Source: Calothrix sp. PCC 7716 (GTDB taxonomy: Bacteria > Cyanobacteriota > Cyanobacteriia > Cyanobacteriales > Nostocaceae). Taken from it: 64,000 nucleotides of DNA. How positions within the stretch are numbered: position 1 is the stretch's first letter; the number at the start of each line of letters is the position of its first letter. This document shows, in pieces, positions 35,645 to 45,743 of this stretch. Location: positions 3,224,001 through 3,288,000 of the forward strand of contig NZ_AP025018.1 in assembly GCF_019977735.1 (NCBI RefSeq), given 5' to 3'. The notes beneath the pieces are model-generated. The model saw only the letters and a list, made by a program, of their open reading frames with translations. It was not told the DNA's origin and did not search any database. A program made the position numbers and the translations under genes.

Positions 35645-38600
35645 ATGAGTAAATCTTCTTTCATTAAATCTCACTTTGACTTCAAAATATTTGTTGAAGT
35701 TTTGCGTTTCAGAAGTGCCACGCAGCCAAATCAAGTTGCTTTTACTTTCTTGGCGGATGGCGAAACAGAACAAGCGACGTTGACGTATCAAGAATTAGAC
35801 CAGCTTGCTCGTAGAGTCGCAACTCGGTTGCAAGAGTTAGGTTTAACAGGGAAACCAGCTTTACTGTTATATCCACCAGGACTTGATTTTATAGTTGGTT
35901 TTTTTGGTTGTTTATATGCAGGAGTTATTGCTGTAACCGCGTACCCTCCACGGAATGAGCGCAATACACCTCGGATAAAAGCTATTTCTCAAGATTCACA
36001 AGCAGTTATAGCTCTGACTACAGCACAAAGCTTGGATACAGTACAGTCTTTAATGACGAAAGGTACTGACTCAGAAACTTTACAGTGGTTGGCTACAGAC
36101 AATCTTCCTGTTGGACTAGAAGATAGTTGGCAAGAACCTTTTATTGATGGCAATACTATAGGTTTTTTGCAATATACCTCTGGTTCTACAGGAACACCCA
36201 AAGGTGTAATTATTACTCACGGGAACCTAATACACAATGCTGCCACAACTTACCAATTCATGGAGCATTCTTCAGAAAGTGTGTTTGTAACGTGGTTGCC
36301 AATTTACCATGACATGGGTTTGATTGGTGGAATGTTACAACCTTTGTTTGGAGGTTTTCCTTGTATTATGATGCCTCCTACTGCTTTTCTCCAAAGTCCT
36401 TATCGTTGGTTACAAGCAATTTCTCGCTACCAAGGTACAACAAGTGGAGGTCCTAATTTTGCGTATGATTTATGTGTCCAAAGAATTACTCCCGAACAAA
36501 AAGCGACTCTGGATTTAAGTAGTTGGAGTGTTGCATTTAACGGCGCCGAACCAATTCGACGTGATACTTTAGAGCGGTTTGCTTCATATTTTGCAGACTG
36601 TGGCTTTCGCAGGGAGGCATTCTACCCTTGTTATGGAATGGCTGAAACAACTTTGATGGTTTCTGGTGTTCAAAAGGCAACAGCACCAATAATCAAAACT
36701 GTCCAAAAATCTGGACTGGAATCTAATCGGGTAGTTAAATCAATTGCTCCCAATGAAGATGTTTATGATTTCGTCAGTTGCGGTCGAGTCATAGCAGAAC
36801 AGGAAGTAGTGATTGTCAACCCAGAAACACTCGCTTGTTGTAAACCGGATGAAATTGGCGAAATTTGGGTATCTGGGCCAAGTGTTGGTAAAGGTTATTG
36901 GAGGCGCCAGCAAGAGACAGAAGAAACTTTCTGTGGTTATTTATTAGACACGGGTAAAGGACCATTTGTACGGACGGGAGATTTAGGTTTTTTAGATGAT
37001 GAGGAGCTTTTTATTGCAGGTAGGTTAAAAGATGTAATTATCATTCGCGGTCGCAATCTTTACCCGCAGGATATAGAATTAGCCGCAGTACGCAGCCATC
37101 CAGCGTTGCGTCCTGATGCTAGTGCGGCATTTACAGTCAATGTTAAGAACGAAGAACGACTGGTAGTTGTACAAGAATTGGAGTTTCGTGCCAAGCCAAA
37201 TTTAGAAGAAGTAATTAATGCAATTCGGCAAGCAGTTACTGAAGAACATGAGGTACAAGTTTATGCTGTGGTTCTAATTAAACCTGGTAGTATCCCTAAA
37301 ACTTCTAGTGGTAAGATTCAAAGACGTGCAACTCGCGCGCAGTTTGAGTCAGGTACGCTGAATGTAGTAGGAAGTAACGTTCTGAAAATTAGTGATATTG
37401 CTGGAAAAGAAACTCGATTACAGCGCTCTGAATTTTTGGCGCTTACTCCTTTGGAGTGTCAGCCAGTTTTAGAAGCTTATCTAATTGAACAAGTCGCGCG
37501 TGTACTGTCAATTGCGTCGAATGATATCAATCCTCAAGAACCATTAATTACTCTGGGACTTGATTCTCTAAAAGTATTTGAGTTGAAGAATCGGGTTGAG
37601 GTTGACCTAGAAGTCGAAGTATCTGTAGCTGATTTCTTTGAAGGAATGAGTACGCGGTCATTAGTGACAAAGATACTCGCTCAAATGACAACAGACGCAA
37701 TACCGTCTATATCCTTTAGCCAACAAGAGAATAATACATCTATTTATCCCCTATCTTTTGCCCAGCAGGGGTTGTGGTTTATTAATCAGCTAACCCCCAA
37801 TACTCCTACATATAATATTCCTGTAGTTATTAGCTTTGAAGGTTATGTTAACTTAGCTGTTTTACAAGACAGTCTTAACGAAATTATTCGGCGCCATGAA
37901 GTTTTACGCACAAGCTTTACAGTGGTAGATGGGCAACCCGTTCAAGTCATCAATACTTATGTACCCTTAACTTTAGCGGTTGAAGATTTACGTACACTCA
38001 AGACAAGCGATAGCACTCAAGTCGCACAACGTTTAGCTACTGAGTTCGCGCAGCAGCCTTTTGACTTATCCACTCAATTACTTTTACGCGCTAAAATTTT
38101 ACAATTAGATCACAAAAGTTATCAATTAATTGTCACTCTCCATCATATAATTGTAGATGGTTGGTCTATCGGAGTTTTTATCAAAGAACTAGCTGCGCTA
38201 TATGAAGCATTTTCTGTTGGTAAACCGTCACCACTTTCTGAATTACCTATTCAGTATAAAGATTTTGTCAACTGGCAACAAAAATGGCTTGCTCCCGAAC
38301 GCATTCAGCCTTTATTGAGCAATTGGAAACAAAAATTACATGGTGAGCTACCTGTACTGAATTTACCAACTGACCGTCCGCGTCCTCCTGTTCAAACATT
38401 TAAAGGCGCCCAAGCAAAATTAGTTCTTCCCCAAACCCTGAAAAAAGAACTGAAGAATTTGAGCCGTCAGCAGGGGGTAACTCTATTTATGACCTTGCTG
38501 ACAGCCTTTAAAATTTTGCTGTATCGGTACACAGGTCAAACTGATATTTTAATCGGTTCGCCAATTGCCAATCGTAACAGAGCAGAAATTGAATCATTAA

Positions 38601-41005
38601 TTGGATTTTTTGTCAATGTTTTGGTATTGCGTACAGACCTTTCTGGTGACCCGAATTTTCGAGATTTGTTAGCGCGCGTGAAGTCAACAGCTTTAGAAGC
38701 CTATGTTCATCAAGACTTACCTTTTGAAAAACTAGTAGAAGAACTACAGCCAAGCAGAGACCTCAGCTACAATCCACTATTTCAAGTGATGTTTGTTCTC
38801 CAAAATGTTCCTAAACCAAATTTAAGTTTATCTGATGTATCAATTAGTTATGAGGAGGGTTATAACGGTACATCTAAGTTTGACTTGACATTGTTTATGG
38901 AGGACTGTGAGCAAGGGTTAGTTGCGACTTGTGAGTACAACACGAATTTATTTAATACAGATACCGTTACTCGGATGCTGAGACATTTCCAGACTTTATT
39001 GGAGAGCATAGTTAGCGATCCCGGAAAATATATTTCAAAATTGCAATTACTAACACCACCTGAAGTGCAACAGTTATTAGTTGAGTGGAATGATACCAAG
39101 ACAGGCTATCCTCAGGATAAATGTATTCATCAGTTATTTGAGGAACAAGTAGAGACAACACCAGATGTGATCGCTCTCGTTTTTGACAACCAAAAATTAA
39201 CCTATCGAGAGTTGAATAACCGAGCGAATCAGTTAGCACACTATTTGCAAAAGTTGGGTGTAAAGCCAGAGGTGCTTATTGGTATTTGCATGGAGCGCTC
39301 TCTGGAAATGGTAATTGCAGTGTTGGGCATTTTAAAAGCTGGTGGAGCTTACTTGCCGTTAGATTCTGCACATCCCGAAGAGCGTTTAGCCTTCATCTTA
39401 GAAGACACCCAAAGTTCAATACTGTTAACTCAACAGAAGTTGATAGAGAAATTGCCAACAGATAGCATCAAGGTAGTTTGTTTAGATTCGCATTGGGATG
39501 AAATTGCTCAAGAGTTTTCAGAAAACCCCGTTTGCGAGACAAATTTTAATAATCTGGCCTATGTTATCTATACCTCTGGCTCTACTGGTAAGCCTAAAGG
39601 AACGTTAATTCCTCATCAAGGATTACTCAATTACTTAACTTGGTGTACCCAAGCATATTCAATTGAGCAAGGCAAAGGAACTACTGTTCACTCTTCTCTT
39701 GCTTTTGACTTAACCGTCACAGGTCTATTCTCACCCTTATTAGTTGGGCGACAGGTAGAACTGATTCCTGAAGACCAAAGCATCGACTCTTTGGGAAATA
39801 TACTTCGCCAAGAGTCAAACTTAAGTCTTGTTAAAATTACACCAGCTGAACTATCATTACTTTCTAAGCAATTATTGCCACAAGAAGCAGCGGGTATAAC
39901 CAGAGCTTTTATCATTGGAGGAGAGAACCTCTTGGCAGAAAACATCACCTTCTGGAAAGCCTTTGCACCTGAAACATTATTGGTGAATGAATATGGTCCA
40001 ACAGAAACTGTTGTGGGCTGTTGTGTTTATCGAGTACCCCAGAATAATATTGAGTCAAATTCCGTTCCTATTGGCCAGCCAATAGCTAACACACAATTAT
40101 ATGTATTAGACCAACATTACCAGCCAGTACCGATAGGAATTCCAGGCGAACTATACATTGGCGGTGCTGGTTTAGCACGGGGTTATCTGAATCAACCAGA
40201 ACTTACAGCTATTAAGTTTATTCCCAATCCCTTCAGTAATGAGACAGGAACACGATTATACAAAACTGGGGACTTGGCTCGTTATTGTTCAGATGGAGAT
40301 TTAGAGTTTTTAGGGCGGATTGACCATCAAGTCAAAGTACGTGGTTACCGTATTGAACTTGGAGAAATTGAGGGTTTACTGGGACAACATCCAGAAATAC
40401 AAGAAGCAATTGTACTGATGCGGGGGGATGTAGCAAATAATCAGCTTTTAGTAGCTTATTTTGTTACCAATACAGAAACAACACTAACCACTAGCAACCT
40501 CCGAAACTTTCTTAAAGAACAACTACCAGAATACATGCTACCTTCGGTGTTCGTACAGCTAAAAGCGCTGCCGTTGACAACGAATGGCAAGATAGATCGT
40601 CGGGCATTGCCTGTGCCAGATGGCGCTCGCCCAGAGTTAGAAGAGGTTTATGTGGCTCCTCGTTCTAAAATGGAGCGAGCGATTGCAAAGGTTTGGCAAG
40701 AGGTGCTGCGCCTAGAGAAAGTGGGTGTCAATGACAACTTTTTCGACCTTGGCGGTCATTCATTATTGATGGTTCAGGTTAATAGCAAACTAAAAGATGT
40801 TATGAACTGTAACATATCCATTGTAGAAATGTTTCAGAATCCAACTATCAACTCATTGGCACAATATTTAAATCAAGAACCCGAAAAGCAGCCTTCATTT
40901 CAACTAATACGTGAACGAGTAACTAAGCAAATAGAAGCAGTTGAAAGACGAAAAAAATTACTGATTAACCAAAAGAGAAAAAATCTTGGCAATTATGACA
41001 AATGA
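35645..41005 (+). CDS. Lipopeptide initiation protein: FAAL-ACP-C-A(Asn)-PCP
   Basis: Residues 1-590 are a fatty-acyl-AMP ligase (YTSGSTGTPKGVI, CYGMAETTLMV). An ACP follows with its phosphopantetheine Ser in LGLDSL (about 640). A condensation domain (about 697-1140; HHIIVDGWS) comes next, then an adenylation domain (about 1157-1640; YTSGSTGKPKGT, NEYGPTET, KTGDLARY) and a PCP (LGGHSLLM, about 1703). The enzyme activates a free fatty acid, loads it on the ACP and condenses it with an amino acid. Reading the A pocket by alignment to the GrsA positions gives D-L-T-K-I-G-E-V-G-K, one residue from the known Asn code DLTKLGEVGK. The charged C-terminal tail (RERVTKQIEAVERRKKLL) looks like a docking element. 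The ribosome site is weak. Confidence 0.93.
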   Translation: MSKSSFIKSHFDFKIFVEVLRFRSATQPNQVAFTFLADGETEQATLTYQELDQLARRVATRLQELGLTGKPALLLYPPGLDFIVGFFGCLYAGVIAVTAYPPRNERNTPRIKAISQDSQAVIALTTAQSLDTVQSLMTKGTDSETLQWLATDNLPVGLEDSWQEPFIDGNTIGFLQYTSGSTGTPKGVIITHGNLIHNAATTYQFMEHSSESVFVTWLPIYHDMGLIGGMLQPLFGGFPCIMMPPTAFLQSPYRWLQAISRYQGTTSGGPNFAYDLCVQRITPEQKATLDLSSWSVAFNGAEPIRRDTLERFASYFADCGFRREAFYPCYGMAETTLMVSGVQKATAPIIKTVQKSGLESNRVVKSIAPNEDVYDFVSCGRVIAEQEVVIVNPETLACCKPDEIGEIWVSGPSVGKGYWRRQQETEETFCGYLLDTGKGPFVRTGDLGFLDDEELFIAGRLKDVIIIRGRNLYPQDIELAAVRSHPALRPDASAAFTVNVKNEERLVVVQELEFRAKPNLEEVINAIRQAVTEEHEVQVYAVVLIKPGSIPKTSSGKIQRRATRAQFESGTLNVVGSNVLKISDIAGKETRLQRSEFLALTPLECQPVLEAYLIEQVARVLSIASNDINPQEPLITLGLDSLKVFELKNRVEVDLEVEVSVADFFEGMSTRSLVTKILAQMTTDAIPSISFSQQENNTSIYPLSFAQQGLWFINQLTPNTPTYNIPVVISFEGYVNLAVLQDSLNEIIRRHEVLRTSFTVVDGQPVQVINTYVPLTLAVEDLRTLKTSDSTQVAQRLATEFAQQPFDLSTQLLLRAKILQLDHKSYQLIVTLHHIIVDGWSIGVFIKELAALYEAFSVGKPSPLSELPIQYKDFVNWQQKWLAPERIQPLLSNWKQKLHGELPVLNLPTDRPRPPVQTFKGAQAKLVLPQTLKKELKNLSRQQGVTLFMTLLTAFKILLYRYTGQTDILIGSPIANRNRAEIESLIGFFVNVLVLRTDLSGDPNFRDLLARVKSTALEAYVHQDLPFEKLVEELQPSRDLSYNPLFQVMFVLQNVPKPNLSLSDVSISYEEGYNGTSKFDLTLFMEDCEQGLVATCEYNTNLFNTDTVTRMLRHFQTLLESIVSDPGKYISKLQLLTPPEVQQLLVEWNDTKTGYPQDKCIHQLFEEQVETTPDVIALVFDNQKLTYRELNNRANQLAHYLQKLGVKPEVLIGICMERSLEMVIAVLGILKAGGAYLPLDSAHPEERLAFILEDTQSSILLTQQKLIEKLPTDSIKVVCLDSHWDEIAQEFSENPVCETNFNNLAYVIYTSGSTGKPKGTLIPHQGLLNYLTWCTQAYSIEQGKGTTVHSSLAFDLTVTGLFSPLLVGRQVELIPEDQSIDSLGNILRQESNLSLVKITPAELSLLSKQLLPQEAAGITRAFIIGGENLLAENITFWKAFAPETLLVNEYGPTETVVGCCVYRVPQNNIESNSVPIGQPIANTQLYVLDQHYQPVPIGIPGELYIGGAGLARGYLNQPELTAIKFIPNPFSNETGTRLYKTGDLARYCSDGDLEFLGRIDHQVKVRGYRIELGEIEGLLGQHPEIQEAIVLMRGDVANNQLLVAYFVTNTETTLTTSNLRNFLKEQLPEYMLPSVFVQLKALPLTTNGKIDRRALPVPDGARPELEEVYVAPRSKMERAIAKVWQEVLRLEKVGVNDNFFDLGGHSLLMVQVNSKLKDVMNCNISIVEMFQNPTINSLAQYLNQEPEKQPSFQLIRERVTKQIEAVERRKKLLINQKRKNLGNYDK

Positions 41006-41099
41006 AAAGATTATGAAATGATTAAAATTTAAAGTTTTATCGTTACTTGTAGCCAGTAAGTTCAATGTGACATAGCAAATTTGAAGAAAGAAAAAACTT

Positions 41100-44000
41100 A
41101 TGGGTAGTGCAGAAAAATACGAATCAGTCGAGGAAATAGCTATTATTGGCATGGCAGGGCGTTTTCCAGGTGCCAAAAGTCTTGAAAAGTTTTGGCAGAA
41201 TTTACAAGATGGTGTAGAGTCAATTTCTGAATTTACAGATGCAGAAGTAATATCTGATGGAATAGACTATGCCATAGCAAACGCTGCCAATTATGTGAAA
41301 GTTAGTGCCATATTAGAAGATATCGATTTATTTGATGCAGCATTTTTTGGTTTTAATCCAAAAGAAGCAGAAGTTACTGATCCACAACACCGTCTTTTTT
41401 TAGAGTGTGCTTGGGAAGCGTTGGAAAATGCTGGCTATGATTCCACTAGGTATACAAGTCGGATTGGAGTTTATGCTGGTGCCAGCCTCAATAACTATTA
41501 TTCTGTAGATTTAAACCGCGATCGCCTGGGTTCAGCCCAATGCTATCAAACAGTAATTGGTAATGATAAAGATTTCCTCACAACTCGTGTTTCTTATAAA
41601 TTAAATCTAACCGGGCCAAGCATTACAATCCAAACAGCTTGCTCCACCTCATTAGTTGCAACCACACTTGCTTGCCAAAGTTTGTTGAATTATCAATGCG
41701 ATATGGCTTTGGCTGGTGGGGTTTCTATCCATGTTCCTCAAAAAACAGGTTATTTGTATGAACAAGGAGGAACACTCTCTTCTGATGGTCGTTGTCGTGC
41801 CTTTGATGCCAAAGCACAGGGAACAACTATTGGTAATGGTGTAGGAGTTGTCGTCCTCAAGCGATTGAGCGATGCTCTAGCAGATGGTGATTGTATCTAC
41901 GCCGTAATTAAAGGTTCAGCTATCAATAATGATGGTTCTGGTAAAGTTGGCTACACGGCGCCTAGCGTTAATGGTCAAGCAGAGGTCATTGTTGAAGCGA
42001 TGATGCTAGCAGGAGTTGAGGCTGAGACAATCAATTATATTGAAGCTCATGGTACTGGCACAGCTTTAGGCGATCCCATTGAAATTGCTGCACTCTCTCA
42101 AGCCTTTCGTAAGAGTACCAACAAAAAAGGCTTCTGTGCGATCGGTTCAGTGAAGACAAATATCGGTCATCTAGATGCTGCTGCTGGGATTGCCGGACTG
42201 ATTAAAACAGTTCTAGCCCTGAAACGTGAGCAAATACCACCCAGCTTAAATTTTGAGCAACCTAACCCCCAAATTGATTTTGCGAATAGCCCTTTTTATG
42301 TCAATACAAAACTGACAGAATGGAGAACTAATAGTGTTCCTCGACGTGCTGGTGTGAGTTCTTTAGGTATTGGTGGGACAAATGCTCATGTTATTTTAGA
42401 AGAAGTACCAGTATTGGAACCTTCTAGTTCTTCTCGTCTTTGGCAGTTGTTGGTACTTTCTGCTAAGACTGAATCGGCTCTAGAAACTTCAACAGAAAAT
42501 CTGGCTAATTATCTCCAGTTACATCCTGATGTGAATTTAGCGGATGTTGCCCACACCCTGCAAGTAGGACGTGGTGAATTCAATTACCGTCGCGTGCTAT
42601 TATGTCAGGATAGCAAAGATGCATCTAAAACCTTGCAATTACGAGACCCTCAAACAATTTTCACTCGCTTAGTTGAAAGTGGCGATCGCTCCATTGTCTT
42701 CATGTTCCCTGGACAGGGCGCTCAGTATGTGGATATGGGTAAAGAACTTTACCAGACTGAGCCAATTTTTCAAGAACAGGTCGATTTGTGCTGTCAATTG
42801 CTGCAGCCTCATCTTCGTTTGGATTTGCGATCAGTTATTTACCCCACCGAGTTCGAGTTAAAAGCCGCAGCAGAAAAATTGCAACAAACAGCCATTACTC
42901 AACCAGCATTGTTTGTGGTTGAATATGCTTTAGCTAAGTTGTGGATGTCTTGGGGGATTTCTCCCAGCGCAATGATTGGTCATAGTATTGGGGAGTATGT
43001 CGCAGCTTGCCTTGCTAGTGTCATGTCACTTGAGGATGCTTTGGCGCTAGTTGTTATTCGTGGGCGACTGATGCAACAACTTCCCGTGGGCGCCATGCTT
43101 TCTGTTTCACAAACAGAAGCAGAGATTAAAACTTTGCTAAATGAAAATTTATCCTTAGCCGCTAGCAATACTCCTTCCTTATGCGTTGTTTCGGGAACAC
43201 ATGTAGCTATAGACACATTTCAAGAATACCTTACCACTAAAGGTATAGAGTGTCGCCGTCTACATACTTCCCACGCCTTTCATTCTATGATGATAGAACC
43301 CATTATTGAGCCATTTATCAAGGAAGTAAAAAAAGTCAAACTAAATCCTCCACAAATTCCCTTTATTTCTAACGTCACAGGAACCTGGATAAGAGCAGAG
43401 CAAGTCACAGACCCTAACTACTGGGCAAAACATTTACGGCAAACCGTGCAGTTCACAGCAGGAATTTCTGCATTGCTGCAAGAGCCAAATCGTATGCTGT
43501 TAGAAGTTGGCCCAGGACGCACCTTGTGTACTTTTGCTCAAAAGCATTCAGATGTTGTAGGAGTGTGTTCATTACGGCATCCAAAGGAAAAACAGTCGGA
43601 TGTAGCATTTTTACTAAACACACTAGGCAAACTCTGGTTGTACGGAGTACAGATCAATTGGTCGGGATTTTATATCAACGAGCGTCGTTATCGTCTTCCC
43701 TTACCAACGTATCCCTTTGAGCGACAGCGCTACTGGATTGAAGACTATAAACAAAGACAAGATGAGCGTGCTAAACCCGCATCATTTGGCAAAAAATCAG
43801 ACATTACAGACTGGTTTTATCTACCTTTGTGGAAACAGTCTCTACCTCCCATAAAACAACCAGGGTTGACAGTACAAAAATCTAGCACTTTAGTTTTAAC
43901 TAATGAGTTGAGCTTGAGTTCTCAGTTAGTCAGACAACTAGAAACACACAACCAAGATGTAATTATTGTGAAAGGGGGTTCAAAGTTTGCTAAGTTAGGT

Positions 44001-45743
44001 GACAACCAATATAGCCTCAATCCTCGACAAAGTAGTGACTACGATATTTTGTTTCAAGAACTGTATGCACAAAAGAATCTACCAACAAACATTGTTCATC
44101 TGTGGAGCATTACGTCAAATAATCACACACTTTCAGAATTAGAATGGCTGGAAGAAATTCAAGTACAAGGATTTTATAGTTTGCTATTTATAGTTCAGTC
44201 GCTAGGTAAACTAAATATTCCAAATAACTTCCAAATTACGGTTATTTCTAATAATATGCAAGCAGTGACTGGAGAAGAAATTCTCTGTCCTGAAAAGGCA
44301 ACTTTACTTGGAGGAATTAAGGTTATTCCACAAGAGTACTCAAATATACAATGTCGGAATATTGATATTGTTATTCCCTTAGCAAAAAGTTTACAAGAGA
44401 ATAAACTAACAAATTTTCTTCTAAAAGAAATTATAAGTCCTGCTACTGATTCAGTTATTATTTACCGTGGTAATCAGCGATGGGTACAAACTTTTGAACC
44501 TATCCAATTACATCAATCTCAAAAAGAAACACCAAGATTAAGAGAAAAAGGAGTTTATCTCATTACAGGTGGTCTTGGAGGAATTGGATTGATTTTAGCG
44601 GAACATTTGGCAAAAACCGTAAAAGCTAAACTGGTCTTGACAGGACGTTCAGTAACTCCTCCCAAAGACGATTGGTCAGAATGGCTAAGGACTCATGATG
44701 AACATAATTTAATTAGCTGCAAGATTAAGAAATTGCAGGAATTGGAGAAACTAGGCGCTGAGGTTTTGCCAATAAGTGCTGATGTTGCTAACTTTGAACA
44801 AATGCAAGAAGTTATTGTTCAAGCAGAATTACTATTTGGTCAAATTAATGGTGTAATTCATGCAGCTGGAATAACTGAAAAAAAATCATTTTCATCTATT
44901 GAAAAGACTAGTAAAATTGACTGTGAGCTTCAGTTTCAACCAAAGATATATGGACTATTAGTATTAGAAAAAGTCTTAAAAAATAAAGAAATCGATTTTT
45001 GTTTATTAATGTCTTCTTTATCCTCAGTTTTAGGTGGATTAGGATTTATTGCTTATTCTGCGGTTAATAGTTTTATGGATGCTTTTATACATCAACATAA
45101 CCAAAGTAATGCTATACCGTGGATAAGTGTTAATTGGGATGCTTGGCACACTGTAAAAGAAAATAAGCAAAATCAATCATACTTTGCTACTGGATTGGCA
45201 GATTTGGCAATTAAATCAAACGAAGGTGTAGAAGCTTTTCAAAGAATTTTGAATTGTAGTCACATTAATCAAGTTGTTGTATCCACCGGAGACCTACAAA
45301 CGAGAATTAATCAATGGGTTAATTTCGCTAATTTTGAGGAAAAAACGGTTAAGCAAAAAACTAATTTATCACTTCATCCCAGACCTAACTTACAAAATCC
45401 TTATGTTGCTCCTAAGAATGAAATCGAGCAGAAGATAGCGGTTATTTGGCAAGAACTTATTGGCACAGAACAAGTGGGTGTTTACGACAACTTTTTCGAG
45501 TTGGGGGGTGATTCACTCCTCATGGTGCAAGTGCGAAGTAAGCTGCAAGTAGCTTTCAGCTGTAATATTTCCACAGCTGAATTATTTGAATATCCCACCA
45601 TCAGCACCTTATCAGAATATTTCAGCCGACAAAATAATGAACAACCAGCTTTTGAGCTAGCACACGAACGTGCCAAGAAGCAAGAAGCGGCAATTGTCGA
45701 AGAAATGCAGTTAATGAAGCAAAGAAGGAGAGTATATGAATAA
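41100..45743 (+). CDS. Type I polyketide synthase module: KS-AT-KR-ACP
   Basis: The KS (about 1-435) has all active residues: Cys in TACSTS, His in EAHGTGT and His in NIGHLDAAAG. The AT (about 530-850) has GQGAQ, GHSIGEY and HAFHS, the pattern of malonyl-specific enzymes. No DH or ER is present; residues 860-1150 look like the KR structural half. The KR (about 1155-1380) has the nucleotide-binding GGLGGIG, LTGRS, Ser and the Tyr-Asn pair in YSAVNS, so it should be active. The ACP (LGGDSLLM) ends the module. It should extend the acyl-Asn chain by a two-carbon unit and reduce the ketone to a hydroxyl. The ATG of the next gene overlaps its stop by eight bases. Confidence 0.93.
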   Translation: MGSAEKYESVEEIAIIGMAGRFPGAKSLEKFWQNLQDGVESISEFTDAEVISDGIDYAIANAANYVKVSAILEDIDLFDAAFFGFNPKEAEVTDPQHRLFLECAWEALENAGYDSTRYTSRIGVYAGASLNNYYSVDLNRDRLGSAQCYQTVIGNDKDFLTTRVSYKLNLTGPSITIQTACSTSLVATTLACQSLLNYQCDMALAGGVSIHVPQKTGYLYEQGGTLSSDGRCRAFDAKAQGTTIGNGVGVVVLKRLSDALADGDCIYAVIKGSAINNDGSGKVGYTAPSVNGQAEVIVEAMMLAGVEAETINYIEAHGTGTALGDPIEIAALSQAFRKSTNKKGFCAIGSVKTNIGHLDAAAGIAGLIKTVLALKREQIPPSLNFEQPNPQIDFANSPFYVNTKLTEWRTNSVPRRAGVSSLGIGGTNAHVILEEVPVLEPSSSSRLWQLLVLSAKTESALETSTENLANYLQLHPDVNLADVAHTLQVGRGEFNYRRVLLCQDSKDASKTLQLRDPQTIFTRLVESGDRSIVFMFPGQGAQYVDMGKELYQTEPIFQEQVDLCCQLLQPHLRLDLRSVIYPTEFELKAAAEKLQQTAITQPALFVVEYALAKLWMSWGISPSAMIGHSIGEYVAACLASVMSLEDALALVVIRGRLMQQLPVGAMLSVSQTEAEIKTLLNENLSLAASNTPSLCVVSGTHVAIDTFQEYLTTKGIECRRLHTSHAFHSMMIEPIIEPFIKEVKKVKLNPPQIPFISNVTGTWIRAEQVTDPNYWAKHLRQTVQFTAGISALLQEPNRMLLEVGPGRTLCTFAQKHSDVVGVCSLRHPKEKQSDVAFLLNTLGKLWLYGVQINWSGFYINERRYRLPLPTYPFERQRYWIEDYKQRQDERAKPASFGKKSDITDWFYLPLWKQSLPPIKQPGLTVQKSSTLVLTNELSLSSQLVRQLETHNQDVIIVKGGSKFAKLGDNQYSLNPRQSSDYDILFQELYAQKNLPTNIVHLWSITSNNHTLSELEWLEEIQVQGFYSLLFIVQSLGKLNIPNNFQITVISNNMQAVTGEEILCPEKATLLGGIKVIPQEYSNIQCRNIDIVIPLAKSLQENKLTNFLLKEIISPATDSVIIYRGNQRWVQTFEPIQLHQSQKETPRLREKGVYLITGGLGGIGLILAEHLAKTVKAKLVLTGRSVTPPKDDWSEWLRTHDEHNLISCKIKKLQELEKLGAEVLPISADVANFEQMQEVIVQAELLFGQINGVIHAAGITEKKSFSSIEKTSKIDCELQFQPKIYGLLVLEKVLKNKEIDFCLLMSSLSSVLGGLGFIAYSAVNSFMDAFIHQHNQSNAIPWISVNWDAWHTVKENKQNQSYFATGLADLAIKSNEGVEAFQRILNCSHINQVVVSTGDLQTRINQWVNFANFEEKTVKQKTNLSLHPRPNLQNPYVAPKNEIEQKIAVIWQELIGTEQVGVYDNFFELGGDSLLMVQVRSKLQVAFSCNISTAELFEYPTISTLSEYFSRQNNEQPAFELAHERAKKQEAAIVEEMQLMKQRRRVYE

